This document shows, in pieces, positions 45,140 through 55,699 of a DNA stretch of 64,000 nucleotides. Made by a program: the position numbers and the translations under genes. Each line of letters opens with the position of its first letter. Positions within the stretch are counted from its first letter, which is position 1. The notes below the pieces were generated by a model. That model did no database searches. It saw only the letters and a program-made list of their open reading frames with translations, and was not told where the DNA came from. The DNA comes from Acanthosepion esculentum. Lineage: Eukaryota; Mollusca; Cephalopoda; Sepiida; Sepiidae. The DNA is taken from NCBI GenBank assembly GCA_964036315.1, contig OZ038517.1, positions 55,989,603-56,053,602 of the forward strand, read 5' to 3'.

Positions 45140-45620
45140 TTTCAGAGATATTGCTGTTGGATATACTTATACTGTTGTATATAATTATACTTAACATCAA
45201 GATGCGATAGTCGAAATTTCTCGGGCACATAATACTGAAGGAGGGCTTGGAAAATCTGATGCAACAGGAACAGAGGAAAACCGCGTTTAACACAGTGAGT
45301 TTCATTAAATGGATGAAGGGTTTAGGAGAAATAACGAATAAGCAAAATTTATTAAGAGCTAAAAAGGAGAGAAAATTGTGGAGAGCCATGATCGTTCACG
45401 TTCTGAGAGGGACACCACGCATAGAAGTAATACGAGCTTGTGTAAATGAATGACAGAGCAGGGCTTAGGAGAGATAAGAAAAAGACAAAATTTATTAAGG
45501 GCTACAAAGGAAAGAAAATTTTCGAGAGCCATGATCGCCCACGTCCTGAGGGGTCGCAGCAGAAGAAACCTATCACAACTCACTCTGTTCGTAGGCTGGC
45601 TATTTGGCTCGTAGAGTTAA
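45140..45620 (+). pseudogene. RTE-type LINE C-terminus with duplicated tail
   Basis: The plus strand gives FLGHIILKEGLENL-type sequence (broken frames), FIKWMKGLGEITNKQN, and RKLWRAMIVHVLRGTPRI. A second copy of the last part (45440-45545) reads LRRDKKKTKFIKGYK and RAMIAHVL in another frame. Repetition of the last 100 bp is direct. Confidence 0.7.
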
Positions 45621-45778
45621 ATACCGCGGTGAACGAATTCCGTAACCCGATTCTTAACTGAAACATTTCAAGCAGAGATTAGTTTGACGTTGCATTTATT
45701 GAGTTTCACATGATTTCTTTATAATTTATTTAGCAGATAATTACACATTTTCCCACTGATACATGTAGTCAAGGTTTT

Positions 45779-46150
45779 AAAATCTTCTATGGCCTTCTAA
45801 GACGTGGGCGGTCATGGCTTTCCACAACTTCCTATCCTCTGTCGCTATTAATGTTTGGCCTTTTACTAACTCTCCCACTCACTGTTCTGCCATTCAGTTC
45901 ACAAGCTTGTTAGATAGGTTACTTTCTTGAATTCAATATATCCTTTGAGTGTCAAATTTTCCAAGCCCTTCTTCCCTATTATGTACCCCAGAAATTTAAA
46001 TGTCGCTTTCTTATTCGGAATATAAGCGTCCTTTTGTTTCCTATTTTCCATATAGACCTCGATACTCACATGTTCCGTTCCTAGTATCCTCAGCATCCTT
46101 CTGTAGAACCACATTTCTCTCGCCTCAATCTTTTCCTCATCTGTGACAAG
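45779..46150 (-). pseudogene. RTE-type LINE C-terminus
   Basis: Minus strand reads MWFYRRMLRILGTEHVS, then KFLGYIIGKKGLENLTLKG and VTYLTSL, then a decayed KLWKAMTAHVL end. The order matches other copies. Confidence 0.75.
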
Positions 46151-46299
46151 TCTGCCTATATCTCTTATATGTCTCTATATTATAATCCAGTCAGTTATAT
46201 GTCATGTGTGATACACGCGTAGGCGATCATGTACGTTTCGTCATATGACTGACGAGGCAGATTTTTTTCCCGCAGTAGGTTGCCATTTCTTTCTGCGGT

Positions 46300-46480
46300 A
46301 GATGAGTTACCATATAAGGCTAAAGAACCCAGTCTGTCCTGCTATTTACCCATTGCTGGCGGGGAGAAGAAAAGGATTCATACCTTTCCCAAGGGTATTA
46401 GCACGTAAGTGAATGTAATGGATTCGACTGGAATTCGAACTTGGCTCTCCGATTTCTCAATTGGCTTATATAGGAAAGCT
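46300..46480 (-). mobile_element. tRNA-type SINE
   Basis: Minus strand: AAGTTCGAATTCCAGTCG as B box, then ATTACATTCACTTACGTGC, body shared with 61655-61765. A body of about 100 bp follows. The 5' end with the A box is truncated or merged. Confidence 0.65.
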
Positions 46481-46639
46481 TATATTATGGGATGTTTTTT
46501 ATTACTTCAAACGTTATTTTCAGTGGATGCCTGTATCTGATTGGATGGCCCATTAATCGGAGTACCGGATTGGCTGCTAGGTTTCAATTTACAGGTGGAA
46601 TTGCTAGATGCAGGCATAACAGTTTCTTGTCTCGCACTT

Positions 46640-46760
46640 GTAGAACTCTTTCAGCTACTTGATTTCCAGTCAACATAGATTTTCAAATATTTAAATGCAA
46701 TGTCAATCATCATCTGTCTCTTTAATTCCGGTTCTTCGAAAAACCTCTTCAATATTTTTT
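46640..46760 (+). pseudogene. LINE 3' end fragment (CR1/Jockey type)
   Basis: Contains ATTTTCAAATATTTAAATGC and similar sequence to 37180-37290, the last coding segment. Confidence 0.45.
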
Positions 46761-47540
46761 TTTCTATCACACCTAATAATTTCTTGTGACTTAATATCTT
46801 ACTTGGAAATGAAGAAAAACATTGCACTATACATTAAAGGGATTGAAGCAACATTCCCATCCCGGTTTGTTTCGAAGTAAGCTTAGTCATTATAAAACTA
46901 TATTCTTTTTATAATTTCTGACCTTCTTTCTAATTAATGCTATACTCTTTTCTTTTCTGCTATATTTTTAGTCATTTGAAATCAAAACCTATGCAATTTC
47001 ATGCACAAAAATATTAATATTTGGCACTGAATAAAATTTAAATGTTCTAAATTCTATGATTCTCAACTGAATATTTATTCTGCTTTACAAAGAGATTTTG
47101 TTTACAATGTTCACCTTGTCTGAGAGCCACTTGAAGACAAGGGTTTTAGATTAAGAGGCACTGTTTATGCGGATATGTTAGGAAGATAACGTTTAATCCC
47201 TGACTTAAACAGGTTAAGATTATAGTGATCTGGGAAATAAAAATGCCTATTCATATTCAAGTCATCTTAATGATCGTATTCGGAATCTTTCTCGCAATTT
47301 GCTCATTAGAATGATCCAGAATGTTTACAGGGAACAAACAGCATGGATATAGTTAGGAAATGAATCCATCAAATGCAGATAGAAGGGGGCGTGTGGCAAG
47401 TATTCGTCTTCTCACGGGATTTAATCTGGAGAGCGAGACTATCCTAGGAGAACTAGAATTTCTGCCAATACTTACTAGTGTTGGGCATAATCTTAGACTC
47501 TGTCTATATTTCTGAGATGAGGTATTATGTACAGTATTTA
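46760..47540. other. No recognised feature
   Basis: No frame or structure of note. Confidence 0.35.
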
Positions 47541-47544
47541 CATT

Positions 47545-47640
47545 AGTCGGACTATTGTCCACATCTTTGTCGCCATATTTGTCACAACGTTTCGGCCGTT
47601 GTACGCTCCGGCCTTCTTCAGGTGGTTGGAATTTAATCTT
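47545..47640 (-). repeat. PLE-type tail with hammerhead-like core
   Basis: Minus strand CUGAAGA (47615-47621), stem GGCCG/CGGCC, GAAA (47590-47593). The nucleotide at the expected cleavage site would be G in the simplest fold. Confidence 0.6.
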
Positions 47641-47754
47641 AGACGTTCAAATCCGCAGATGACACCGTGTTGCTGACATCCACTCATAAACAATATAGCA
47701 AAAGAACGCGGAAAGAAAAGACTAATTGTAAGACAAAATGTATGGTTGTTAGTC

Positions 47755-48140
47755 CATGTTTTTTTTGTTTTTATTTTACGGCATATCAACCTCAATGGGT
47801 TATTTAATACCGACAAGATTTTTATTGCTGGTTATATTTTTTTTTCAAAAATGCATTGCCGGTAATATTTTTTTTAGAAATGTACTGCTGGTAATAATTT
47901 TTCCAAAAAAGAATTGTTGCTAATAAAACCTATTTTTATACTTTCATAGTGCTTTAACCCCTTTTATGAGGGTTAACCATTCGCCCAAAGCTGGGACCCC
48001 AACAGATGCCACAACTCTGCGTCTTGATGAACCCGGGAACACCTGCAATTAAGAGGTGGCTTTATGCTCCTCAAAACCTCCCAATCAAATGCCCCTTTGT
48101 CGAATGCAGTTCATCGTCTTACCCAGGAGAGGTCCATGAT
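47755..48140 (+). repeat. Dispersed repeat family B, copy 4
   Basis: Head CGGCATATCAACCTCAATGG, three AT-rich spacers with GTACTGCTGGTAAT-like pieces, and end with GCTGGGACCCCAACAG and GAGGTGGCTTTATGCTCC. Confidence 0.75.
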
Positions 48141-48299
48141 GCAAACTTCAAATGGGGAACATCAAAATCCAGCAAGTCCAGACATTAACTCTAGGAACGG
48201 TTATAAAACATACGAAAATGTAAAAATATGACACAGAAATGCGGAGGCGCATTAGAATAGCGAAAAAGAAAATTTATTTCAAAAACTAAAAGTATTAAG

Positions 48300-48960
48300 A
48301 GACTGAGAATTACCTTTAGAAATAATGAAAAGCCTGCTGAACTGGAATAAAATATCCACGCTCTTATATAGCAGTGAATGTTGGACAATATCACCACATA
48401 TAAATGAAGTGACTGAATCCGTTTTGTCACCCATCCCCAAGCTATGGCTGAAATACAGGAGACTGCACCCTCCATCCTTGTCTCGGAGACAAACTGTTCT
48501 GAATCCAAAACCGTGGAGGAAGCAACTTCTATATAATATCTATCTTCTAATATGGCAGTGAATGGTGGACAATTTCCTAACAGATGAAGATGAGACTTGA
48601 GGCAACAGAAAGGTTGTTCTACAGAATTATGCTGCGAATACGATGGACGGAACATGTGAGCCATGAGGAAGAAGTTTTAAGTAAAAGTGGAACGAAGAGA
48701 ACACTTGTATTTAGGATGAGAACAAAAAGAGGCTCCGTATGAGGCTTGGAGAATTTCACACTTATGAGACTCAGAGAATGCAAGACAGACAGAGGGAAAC
48801 CTGGATAAATCTACATAATAATTTTCTGTAAACGGATGGCAGAATATGGGCTGGCGAGCATAGTAAAGGGTCAAATATTGCTTACGGATACCAAGTTGTG
48901 GAGAGTTATGATTGCTCATGACCTGAACGGACACTGCACACAGAATGAGCAGATTTGTTT
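48300..48960 (+). pseudogene. RTE-type LINE fragments
   Basis: 48340-48545 reads STLLYSSECWTISPHINEV and then unrelated-looking sequence; this block also occurs inverted at 49437-49662. From 48545 the LINE continues: MRLEATERLFYRIMLRI, RWTEHVSHEEEVL, then broken KRTLVFRMRTKRG. The duplication of the ECWTIS region suggests two LINE pieces joined. Confidence 0.7.
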
Positions 48961-49157
48961 CACTGGATTGAAAGAGTTTCAGTTGATCGCTTGGTATGAG
49001 CCGTATTGTTAACAAAAATAATAGTTTCAGTCTACTATTTTTTAGTGGCAGTGTATTTTGGCTAAGATCTTATGAGGCTGATCTTTAACGTCAGATGTTA
49101 AACTAAATAAGGAAGTCGATTTTGACTGACTGAGCCGAACGTGAAAATGAGTTATAG

Positions 49158-49204
49158 ATTAAGGTTTTACGAAGAGTTGCAGCAACCCTTCGTAAAACCT
49201 TAAT
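49158..49204. repeat. 17-bp perfect hairpin
   Basis: ATTAAGGTTTTACGAAG (49158-49174) and its exact complement (49188-49204), loop 13 nt. Confidence 0.9.
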
Positions 49205-49358
49205 ATTTTTTACATGTGGAAGAGGTTATGCTTGTATTTTCTACTAGTATGTGTCGGATGGAGTCTGGTAGGTTTGTGTGTGTGTGTGTGTGTTTAAATG
49301 AGTTCTAATGGAGCTGTGATCGCATTGGTGTAATGTAAGTCGACTGAAGAGGCACGTA

Positions 49359-49359
<1 letters not shown>

Positions 49360-49427
<68 letters not shown>
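49360..49427. repeat. (TA)n array
   Basis: About 68 bp of TA. Confidence 0.98.
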
Positions 49428-49432
<5 letters not shown>

Positions 49433-49436
49433 CACT

Positions 49437-49662
49437 GCCATATTAGAAGATAGATATTACATAGAAGTTGCTTCCTCCACGGTTTTGGATTCAGAACAGT
49501 TTGTCTCCGATACAAGGATGGAGGGTCCAGTCTTCTGTATTTCAGCCATAGCTTGGGGATGGGAGACAAAACGGATTCAGTCACTTCATTTATATGTGGT
49601 GATATTGTCCAACATTCACTGCTATATAAGAGCGTGGATATTTTACTCCAATCCCTACAAAA
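49437..49662 (-). pseudogene. RTE-type LINE fragment, inverted copy of 48340-48560
   Basis: Almost base-for-base the reverse complement of 48340-48560, with about ten differences, including LLYSSECWTISPHINEV. It ends exactly at a (TA)n array. Confidence 0.8.
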
Positions 49663-49700
49663 ATAGCCATTTTGTTTCAACACTTCTGGTGCCTTATAAA

Positions 49701-49704
<4 letters not shown>

Positions 49705-49759
<55 letters not shown>

Positions 49760-49773
49760 GAATAAAAGGCAGG

Positions 49774-49810
<37 letters not shown>
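49705..49810. repeat. (TA)n and (GT)n microsatellites
   Basis: TA 49705-49757, GT about 49776-49809. Confidence 0.98.
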
Positions 49811-49811
<1 letters not shown>

Positions 49812-49814
49812 CGA

Positions 49815-50495
49815 ATGCACGGCCGCAATTTTCGACGGATTTGCACCAAAATTTACATGCACATGCTCCAAGTTAGTGGCAAGACCAAGACCGACTTTGC
49901 ATTTCCCAACTCCCATCGATAGTGGAAATAATCGATTTTTTCATGCTTCTACGGCAGTTTTCATGTAGTTTGCGGCCATTTTCTACTGGCCAGAGTGAGA
50001 GCCTATAGCTGGCTGCCACAAATAGACATGAAGATTCTATTGGCCAGCGTGAGAGCCAACAGCTGACTGAGACGAATATTAACTAGCATGCTAGCATGCA
50101 AAAAAATCGATAGCTGCATTCGTCACAAGTGGGAAAAATTTAAATCTGCATGGCACTTTACTCCAATTGGCTCATTCGCTGGCTTAAACTCAACGTTGAT
50201 TCTGATTCCGCAGAACTGGGTTGGGTGTGAAAAAGTATTTGTTGTTAACATTCTTTTTCATTCGGTTTTTCCAGTTACGAGTCCTTTTTTAAAGCTGATC
50301 GTTTTGTGTTCATTTTGTTTAGTTCTTTTTTCGTGACAGATTTAATGTTTAGTATAGATTTTAGAAAAGATTCGCAGTGAGGCAAGAAGTAAGGCATGTA
50401 GCAACATCAGCACGGCAAAGGGCACTCCTTTAAAGGCAAGGAAGGGCAAAAATATTGTAAGTCAAGTGATAGCGATTGCTGTATGAGCCATGCTG
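49815..50495. other. Mixed sequence without recognised gene
   Basis: A repeated phrase (GGCCAGAGTGAGAGCC at 49990, GGCCAGCGTGAGAGCC at 50042) suggests a small tandem duplication. No coding motif. Confidence 0.4.
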
Positions 50496-50498
50496 CTA

Positions 50499-50538
<40 letters not shown>

Positions 50539-50567
50539 GTGTGTGTGTGTGTGTGTGTATGTGTGTA

Positions 50568-52113
50568 GGGTGTCCATAAACCCCTTCCAGTCAATTTAAA
50601 ATAGTTTTGAAATATAGAAACAATATTTTGCTTATTGGAAATATCAAATTTACATTAAAACAAAAGCTTCAAGAAAGCTTTTTCATTTTAAAAAATTCGT
50701 TTTAAACATTTGGTATCGCGAAATCTGTGAGGATACCTACATTAAAACTGGGGGTAACTGTAAGGTACCTACATTAAATAGATGAAACACAATAAGAATG
50801 AAATAAAGTAAAAGACTACCTTTAAATAGTTTGTTAGATTTGATCGGGTTTGGATAAATAAATCATGAATAAAAAGAATTACCTTGAAAGGGAATCGTAT
50901 ATTAATGTGCCGCGAAAGGAAGCTGCCAGCCCAAGATCCTAGACATAAAACCATTGTGGACATGTCGAAAATTAAGAATCCCAATAATTCCTAGTGCGAT
51001 AGGTTCCCTTTATAGTGCAATTTAAAATATTTGTAGCTTTATAACTATACGTGATAAAAACAGTCTATAAAAACAATAAGAAATCATGCAGTGTATTTTT
51101 ACAGAAGCACCACACAGGAACTCCAGATCTAATTGGATTAAACATTTTAAAGAATCGAGTTCTGTCAATGATAAGCCAGTTTGGTAGACCATGTGTTAGT
51201 GAAGAAAGTGTAGAACCCATAGGAACAGGCATTTGTGGGAAGTCAAAGAAAGACATTAAGACGGATATCTTTAAAGATGAGGCTTTCAAAATCTACTGTG
51301 CTTAAGATACTACGGACAAAACTTCACATGAGAGCGTACAAAATCCAAATGCATCAAATGTTTTTAAAAGTGGAATATCACGACTTTCAGCCATCAGTTT
51401 AATGGAAAAAATCTCGAATATTCATTTTTAAATAATTTAATGTTTTTCAATGAAGCAATATTCGACATTAGTGCCAATGTCAACTACCGTATTTGGAGGA
51501 CCACAGGAATCTGTTGAACATGAAATACATTTTCCTAAAGTTAATATCTTGTGTGCTTTGGGAAAAAATCGAATTTTTAAGGGCATGTTGCTAATGGTGA
51601 TTGCTATTTAGAAATGCTACAAAATTACTTTATTTCTAAGCTTGACTAATTAAAACTGACTAAAAATTAAATAAAATGTTTCAACAAGATGGTACGTCTT
51701 GATACTTTGTAAGTTAGGCAGTTTATAAATGAAAAAATTCCCTAATAGATGGATTCCCTAATAGATGGATTAGCCTCGACAATCACCAGATTTGACTTTA
51801 TTCGATTTCTTTTTATGAGGACATGTGAAGAGTAATGTTTATTCAACTAAACCTCGATCCTTAGAGGAATTGAAAGCTAGGATAATTGATGCGATTGAAG
51901 GTATTACGGAAAATCAGCTGCAAAATGTTTTCCGAGAACTGCAGAATCGTGTTACTCTTTGTATGCGCAATGATGGTGGACAAGTTACAAATTAACAATC
52001 CCACGAATAAATTTAAATACATATTTTTTTTATCCTTTTTACAGATTGCTTCTATCATGTATAGTTAAAAAGCTACACGTATATAAAATTGCACACGGAC
52101 TTCATGGATACCA
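50568..52113 (+). pseudogene. Mariner-type transposon with decayed transposase
   Basis: Transposase relics on the plus strand in changing frames: SGRPCVSEESVE-like, then KSTVLKILRTKLHMRAYKIQ, FFNEAIF (first Asp replaced by Asn), FQQDG, and SPDLTLFDFFLWGHVKS, followed by SLEELKARIIDAIEGITENQ and a stop near 51995. This matches the IS630-Tc1-mariner type found in many invertebrates. Ends resemble each other (left GGGTGTCCATAAA, right complement GGTATCCATGAA), with TA flanks. Heavily mutated. Confidence 0.75.
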
Positions 52114-52120
52114 TATTATA

Positions 52121-52344
52121 TTGGGTTGGTGCATAATTATCAGGGGTTTTTAAATAATATTTATTATGAAAAAAAAACAAAAATAATATTTTTAAATGCT
52201 TATTCCGGAAAGTATGATTATCGACACACATTTTTAAAACCTGAAAATAAAATAATATATTTATTAAACAAAGTAAACAAAACAGCATTTTTTATTAACA
52301 AATAACTCGCCTACAAAAACAGCTGATAATTATGCAACAACCCA

Positions 52345-52345
<1 letters not shown>
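52121..52345. mobile_element. Mariner-type MITE, 225 bp
   Basis: Left end TTGGGTTGGTGCATAATTAT and right end the complement of ATAATTATGCAACAACCCAA, with one mismatch. TA flanks at 52119-52120 and 52346-52347. Interior AT-rich and non-coding. Sits against the right end of the larger mariner relic. Confidence 0.88.

Positions 52346-52351
<6 letters not shown>

Positions 52352-52405
<54 letters not shown>
52352..52405. repeat. (TA)n array
   Basis: Fills the gap between the MITE and the palindrome at 52406. Confidence 0.98.
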
Positions 52406-52409
<4 letters not shown>

Positions 52410-52520
52410 TTGGAGTGGTGTGAGTTTGTGACACTGGGTTTCACGCTATTTGCGATCGTCAGAGTTTGACGATCCCAAATAGCGTGAAACCCAGGGTCAC
52501 AAACTCACATCAATCCAACT
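52406..52520. repeat. Head-to-head palindrome of two hammerhead-like ends
   Basis: Arms of about 55 bp (52406-52461, 52466-52520) with a few mismatches. Each arm carries a hammerhead-like core. On the minus strand CUGACGA (52456-52462), stem CGC/GCG with loop AAAUA, and GAAA (52439-52442). On the plus strand UUGACGA (first box base changed), similar stem II, GAAA, stem ACC/GGU and GUC. Because the arms meet at the palindrome centre, neither has a normal helix I 5' strand. Confidence 0.7.
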
Positions 52521-52593
52521 AAATATGTTAGCACTATTAATGATATTGAGCATGTTCTAATAAGTACCGCACATATATAATATATATAAAAAT

Positions 52594-52597
<4 letters not shown>

Positions 52598-52664
<67 letters not shown>
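52598..52664. repeat. (TA)n array
   Basis: Ends about 28 bp before the hammerhead at 52692. Confidence 0.98.
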
Positions 52665-52669
<5 letters not shown>

Positions 52670-52691
52670 TATAAAAGTGGACATGGAAGTC

Positions 52692-52748
52692 AGCACTTAG
52701 AGGCGACAGTCTGTTTCATGCTAGTGCAATCGTCAGGCGACTAGTGCT
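52692..52748 (-). ncRNA. Hammerhead ribozyme at PLE-4 3' end
   Basis: Minus strand, in order: helix I 5' strand AGCAC-UAG-UC-GC (52748-52737), box CUGACGA (52736-52730), stem II UGC/GCA with loop ACUA, GAAA (52717-52714), stem III CA/UG with loop GAC, U (52706) and C (52705). The cut would fall between 52705 and 52704. Helix I 3' strand is GC-CU-CUA-A-GUGCU (52704-52692). It pairs as 2, 3 and 5 base pairs around a UC/CU internal loop and one bulged A. Internal loops in helix I are usual in natural type I hammerheads. All core bases fit. Confidence 0.82.
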
Positions 52749-52791
52749 GTTATTTTTCTCGGCTATTTATATAAGTGTCAGTGGTGCATTA

Positions 52792-53095
52792 TGGGTAGTC
52801 TATTTTGGCGGTTACTTTTACCGGAAGTCGCTTATTTGTTTATTTATTTATGTCAAATTATTTTGCTTGTTTTTTTTGTTTGTTTTTTTATTTTTATTTT
52901 TATTTTTTATCTTATATATTTATTTATTTATTTTTTTATTTTGATCGGTGTTTTTGCTTAACGTAGTAAAAATTTGTTTATATAGCTTATTGTTGGTAGT
53001 CTATAATGGCCGTCATTTACCGGAAGTCGCTTGTTCGCTTATTTATTTGGGTCAAATTGTTTTGCTTGTTTTTATTTATTTTCATTTTTATTTTT
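52792..53095 (-). repeat. Direct repeats in the PLE-4 3' region
   Basis: 52795-52875 and 52998-53070 share GTAGTCTA..., ACCGGAAGTCGCTT and TCAAATTNTTTTGCTTG in the same order, period about 205 bp. T-rich on the plus strand. Confidence 0.7.
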
Positions 53096-53559
53096 TATCA
53101 TATATATTTGTTTATTTGTCATTGATTAAATCTATTTGTTGAATTTTGGGGTGTGATGTTGTGGTTTGTTCTGACTATTATTTTGATGGGAACAGTTTTT
53201 AATTTATCTATTTAGGTTGGTTATCTTTATTTGTTTTTTCTAAACGGCTAGTTTATCGTAATCGGTTGTTAGTTTATTTATATATTTGGATGTATTTAGA
53301 TCGATTTATTATACTTGTTGTTATTTATTTGTTATACTATATATTTTTGGCTTTCGGTTTTTTAAGTAACGTAGTATATTATCTTTTATTAATGTTTTTT
53401 TTATTTATATAACTTTCGTCCGTTCTTTTGTTTTGATTTTATTTCGCATATTTTAACAGGTGTGGTTTTGTGATTTGTTTGGAGTAATTTATTTTGCTTA
53501 TTTTATTGTTGTTTGTTTATATATTTATTTATTTTTCTATTTTAAGTTACGTAGTAAAA

Positions 53560-54540
53560 ATTTGTTTTCATGTCTGCATTTTGAGATTAGCTCGGATCTT
53601 TTATTTAATAATTTATTTTGATCTGGGAAGATAATGATAGCTATTTTTCCTCCAAGCAAAGTTTGCAAGTTTTTGATAGGTTGTTGTAGGCTGATGATTT
53701 TTTCCTTATTTTCCAAGATATTTTTGGTGTGGTGTGTGTTTAGTTTTTTATTTCCCAGATCGCATATTTACTATTTGTGAAAGACATTTTGTGTACATAA
53801 TTTCTTTGTTTCCATGGTCCTTCGGTTATTCCTAAGTATACTTTTTCTTCATTATCTGCTGATTTTATCGTGGCTTGGTAGATTACGTTGTTTTGTAAAC
53901 AATTACCGTTTAAGGGACATTCGTTTTTTATTCTGCAGTTGCACGTGGGTTTAATTTGTTCGTGTGGTTTGTTAATAATTTTCCTGTTGTGCTTTTTTAT
54001 TATTTGTGCCATGTTCTCGGTGCAACTGTAGCTGATTTTTACTGTGTTTTTGTTGAATATTTTGTGTAGGGTGCTTGATTCCGGGAAGTGTTTGTGTAAA
54101 AGTTTGAAGAATATTTTTCCTATGTTTGTTTTTACGTTTTTGCTGTACGGTGGGTTGAACCATATGATATTTCTTTTCCTGTTGGTCTTTTTTGTGAGTA
54201 TGTGAGAGTTGCTGGGAATCCGCTATCTTTTAGGGCTGTTTCGTAGTCTTTCTTAGCTTTGTTAAATATAGATTCATCTGAAGAATTGTCAGAAAGCCTG
54301 CGGTTAATCGATTTTGGTATCTGTTTGATTATAGAAGGCGGGTGGTTGGAGTATATGTGTATGTACTGTGGTTTATCATTCGGTTTTCTGTATGGTTTGT
54401 GTGTGCCTTTTCTTAGGTTGAAGGTGACATCTAGAAAATCTACTTCGTTTAGGTTAGTTTTTATATCTATCTCGAATCCGTTATTTTTGAAAATTTTAAT
54501 TATTGCTTTTCTAGTTTTATCTGTCTTTTGTTTGTTGCAG
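53560..54540 (-). pseudogene. PLE-4 reverse transcriptase C-terminus and GIY-YIG endonuclease
   Basis: The first frame (about 54540-54132) reads [40 protein letters not shown] and [14 protein letters not shown], the region after the RT palm. After a frameshift near 54140-54180, 54100-53740 reads CNCRIKNECPLNGNCLQNN, VIYQATIKS and KVYLGITEGPWKQR, the cysteine-containing lead and the GIY-YIG core (as VIY...YLG). Further frames continue with SSAYNNLSKTCKLCLEEK and end near KCRHENKFLL. The RT palm is absent (5' truncation at the TA array). A hammerhead lies 0.8 kb further, same strand. Confidence 0.85.
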
Positions 54541-54544
54541 TTTC

Positions 54545-54545
<1 letters not shown>

Positions 54546-54605
<60 letters not shown>

Positions 54606-54625
54606 ATACACATATATATATATAA

Positions 54626-54688
<63 letters not shown>
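54546..54688. repeat. (TA)n arrays
   Basis: Two long TA tracts separated by ACATACACA-type interruption; the first abuts the 5' truncation of PLE-4. Confidence 0.98.
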
Positions 54689-54693
<5 letters not shown>

Positions 54694-55017
54694 TGTATAT
54701 TTGAGCAGAAATCTTTCTTTTAATCATCTTTAATTAAATATTACGGACAAGGAGAATTTAATATTTTTATTAGGTTTTCCAGCGTTTTTCCGTTTGGTTG
54801 GAGTAAGTGAGCTCAAAAATAATCTTAAACCGTCAAACATGAAGAGAAATTAACACCACCCACCATCCGCACCCCTCCGGAAAATAGTTAAAGAAGTGAC
54901 CAAAAGCGATTGAGACAATGGTCAATACCCTTACTCCCACCAAACGGAAAAATGTAAAAAAAATAAATGTTCCTTGTCTGTCATATTTATCGAAAGATAT
55001 ATATATATATATATATT

Positions 55018-55172
55018 TATCATCAACAGATAGACTGTTTCGCTGATCATCAGACGTCCGATTGCCTCTAGCTAGGTTCGAAACCCGACTGAATTGGCGT
55101 CAGTCGGAACTTCTACCACTAAGCCGTCGGCTCACGGCGGAGATGAAGGTGAATTTTAGCGTGCTTATTTTT
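55018..55172 (-). mobile_element. Hammerhead SINE, copy 2
   Basis: Minus strand shares nearly all of 9423-9593, including CGACGGCTTAGTGG (A box) and GGTTTCGAACC (B box). The hammerhead has CUGAUGA (55053-55047) and GAAA (55041-55038), but stem II has shrunk to UCAGC and stem III has a C-A mismatch, so this copy should be inactive. (TA)n borders both ends. Confidence 0.78.
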
Positions 55173-55198
55173 ATATATATATATATATAAAATAAAGT

Positions 55199-55690
55199 AT
55201 TCATTCAAAGAATAAATCAATAAAGTTAACGGCGAACTCACTTCTTTAACAGATTAAGGCATTAACACATTGAACACTCAACGGGAAAAACACTTACAAT
55301 AATAGAAATTGTGAATTACTACATGACAACGATATTCAAAAACTTACCGTCGCATTACTGCACGTTCAAAAAAATCCTTAACTGTTAATAATACCACACA
55401 TTTTTTAATAAAACAGCTTTCAACAAGTATCACATTCATTTATGTCTTGGAATTTTACCTGAAATTACTTGAAATCGAGATAAAAATATCTTTGTCTGAG
55501 GATGGTAAATGTTTTTACCGAAAGTACTTGTTGCGAACAATATGGACCGAACATCTAATCCATTGTACAATTAATAAAAACAAGGATCGTGTCGTTCAGC
55601 GAGTGGTAAGTGAGTTAATGCCTTATTTAATATGTTAGCGAAGTGAGTTCGCCATTAAATTAACTTTATTGATTTATTCTTTGAATGACT
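55199..55690. repeat. Inverted-repeat element with hammerhead-like core
   Basis: 55199-55266 and 55612-55690 are reverse complements with indels. Inside, plus strand, CUGAGGA (55496-55502), stem GGUAAA/UUUACC, GAAA (55520-55523), and UUGUU/AACAA as part of stem III. The cleavage dinucleotide and helix I are not clear. Similar in layout to 23517-24065. Confidence 0.55.
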
Positions 55691-55699
55691 ATTTTACAA

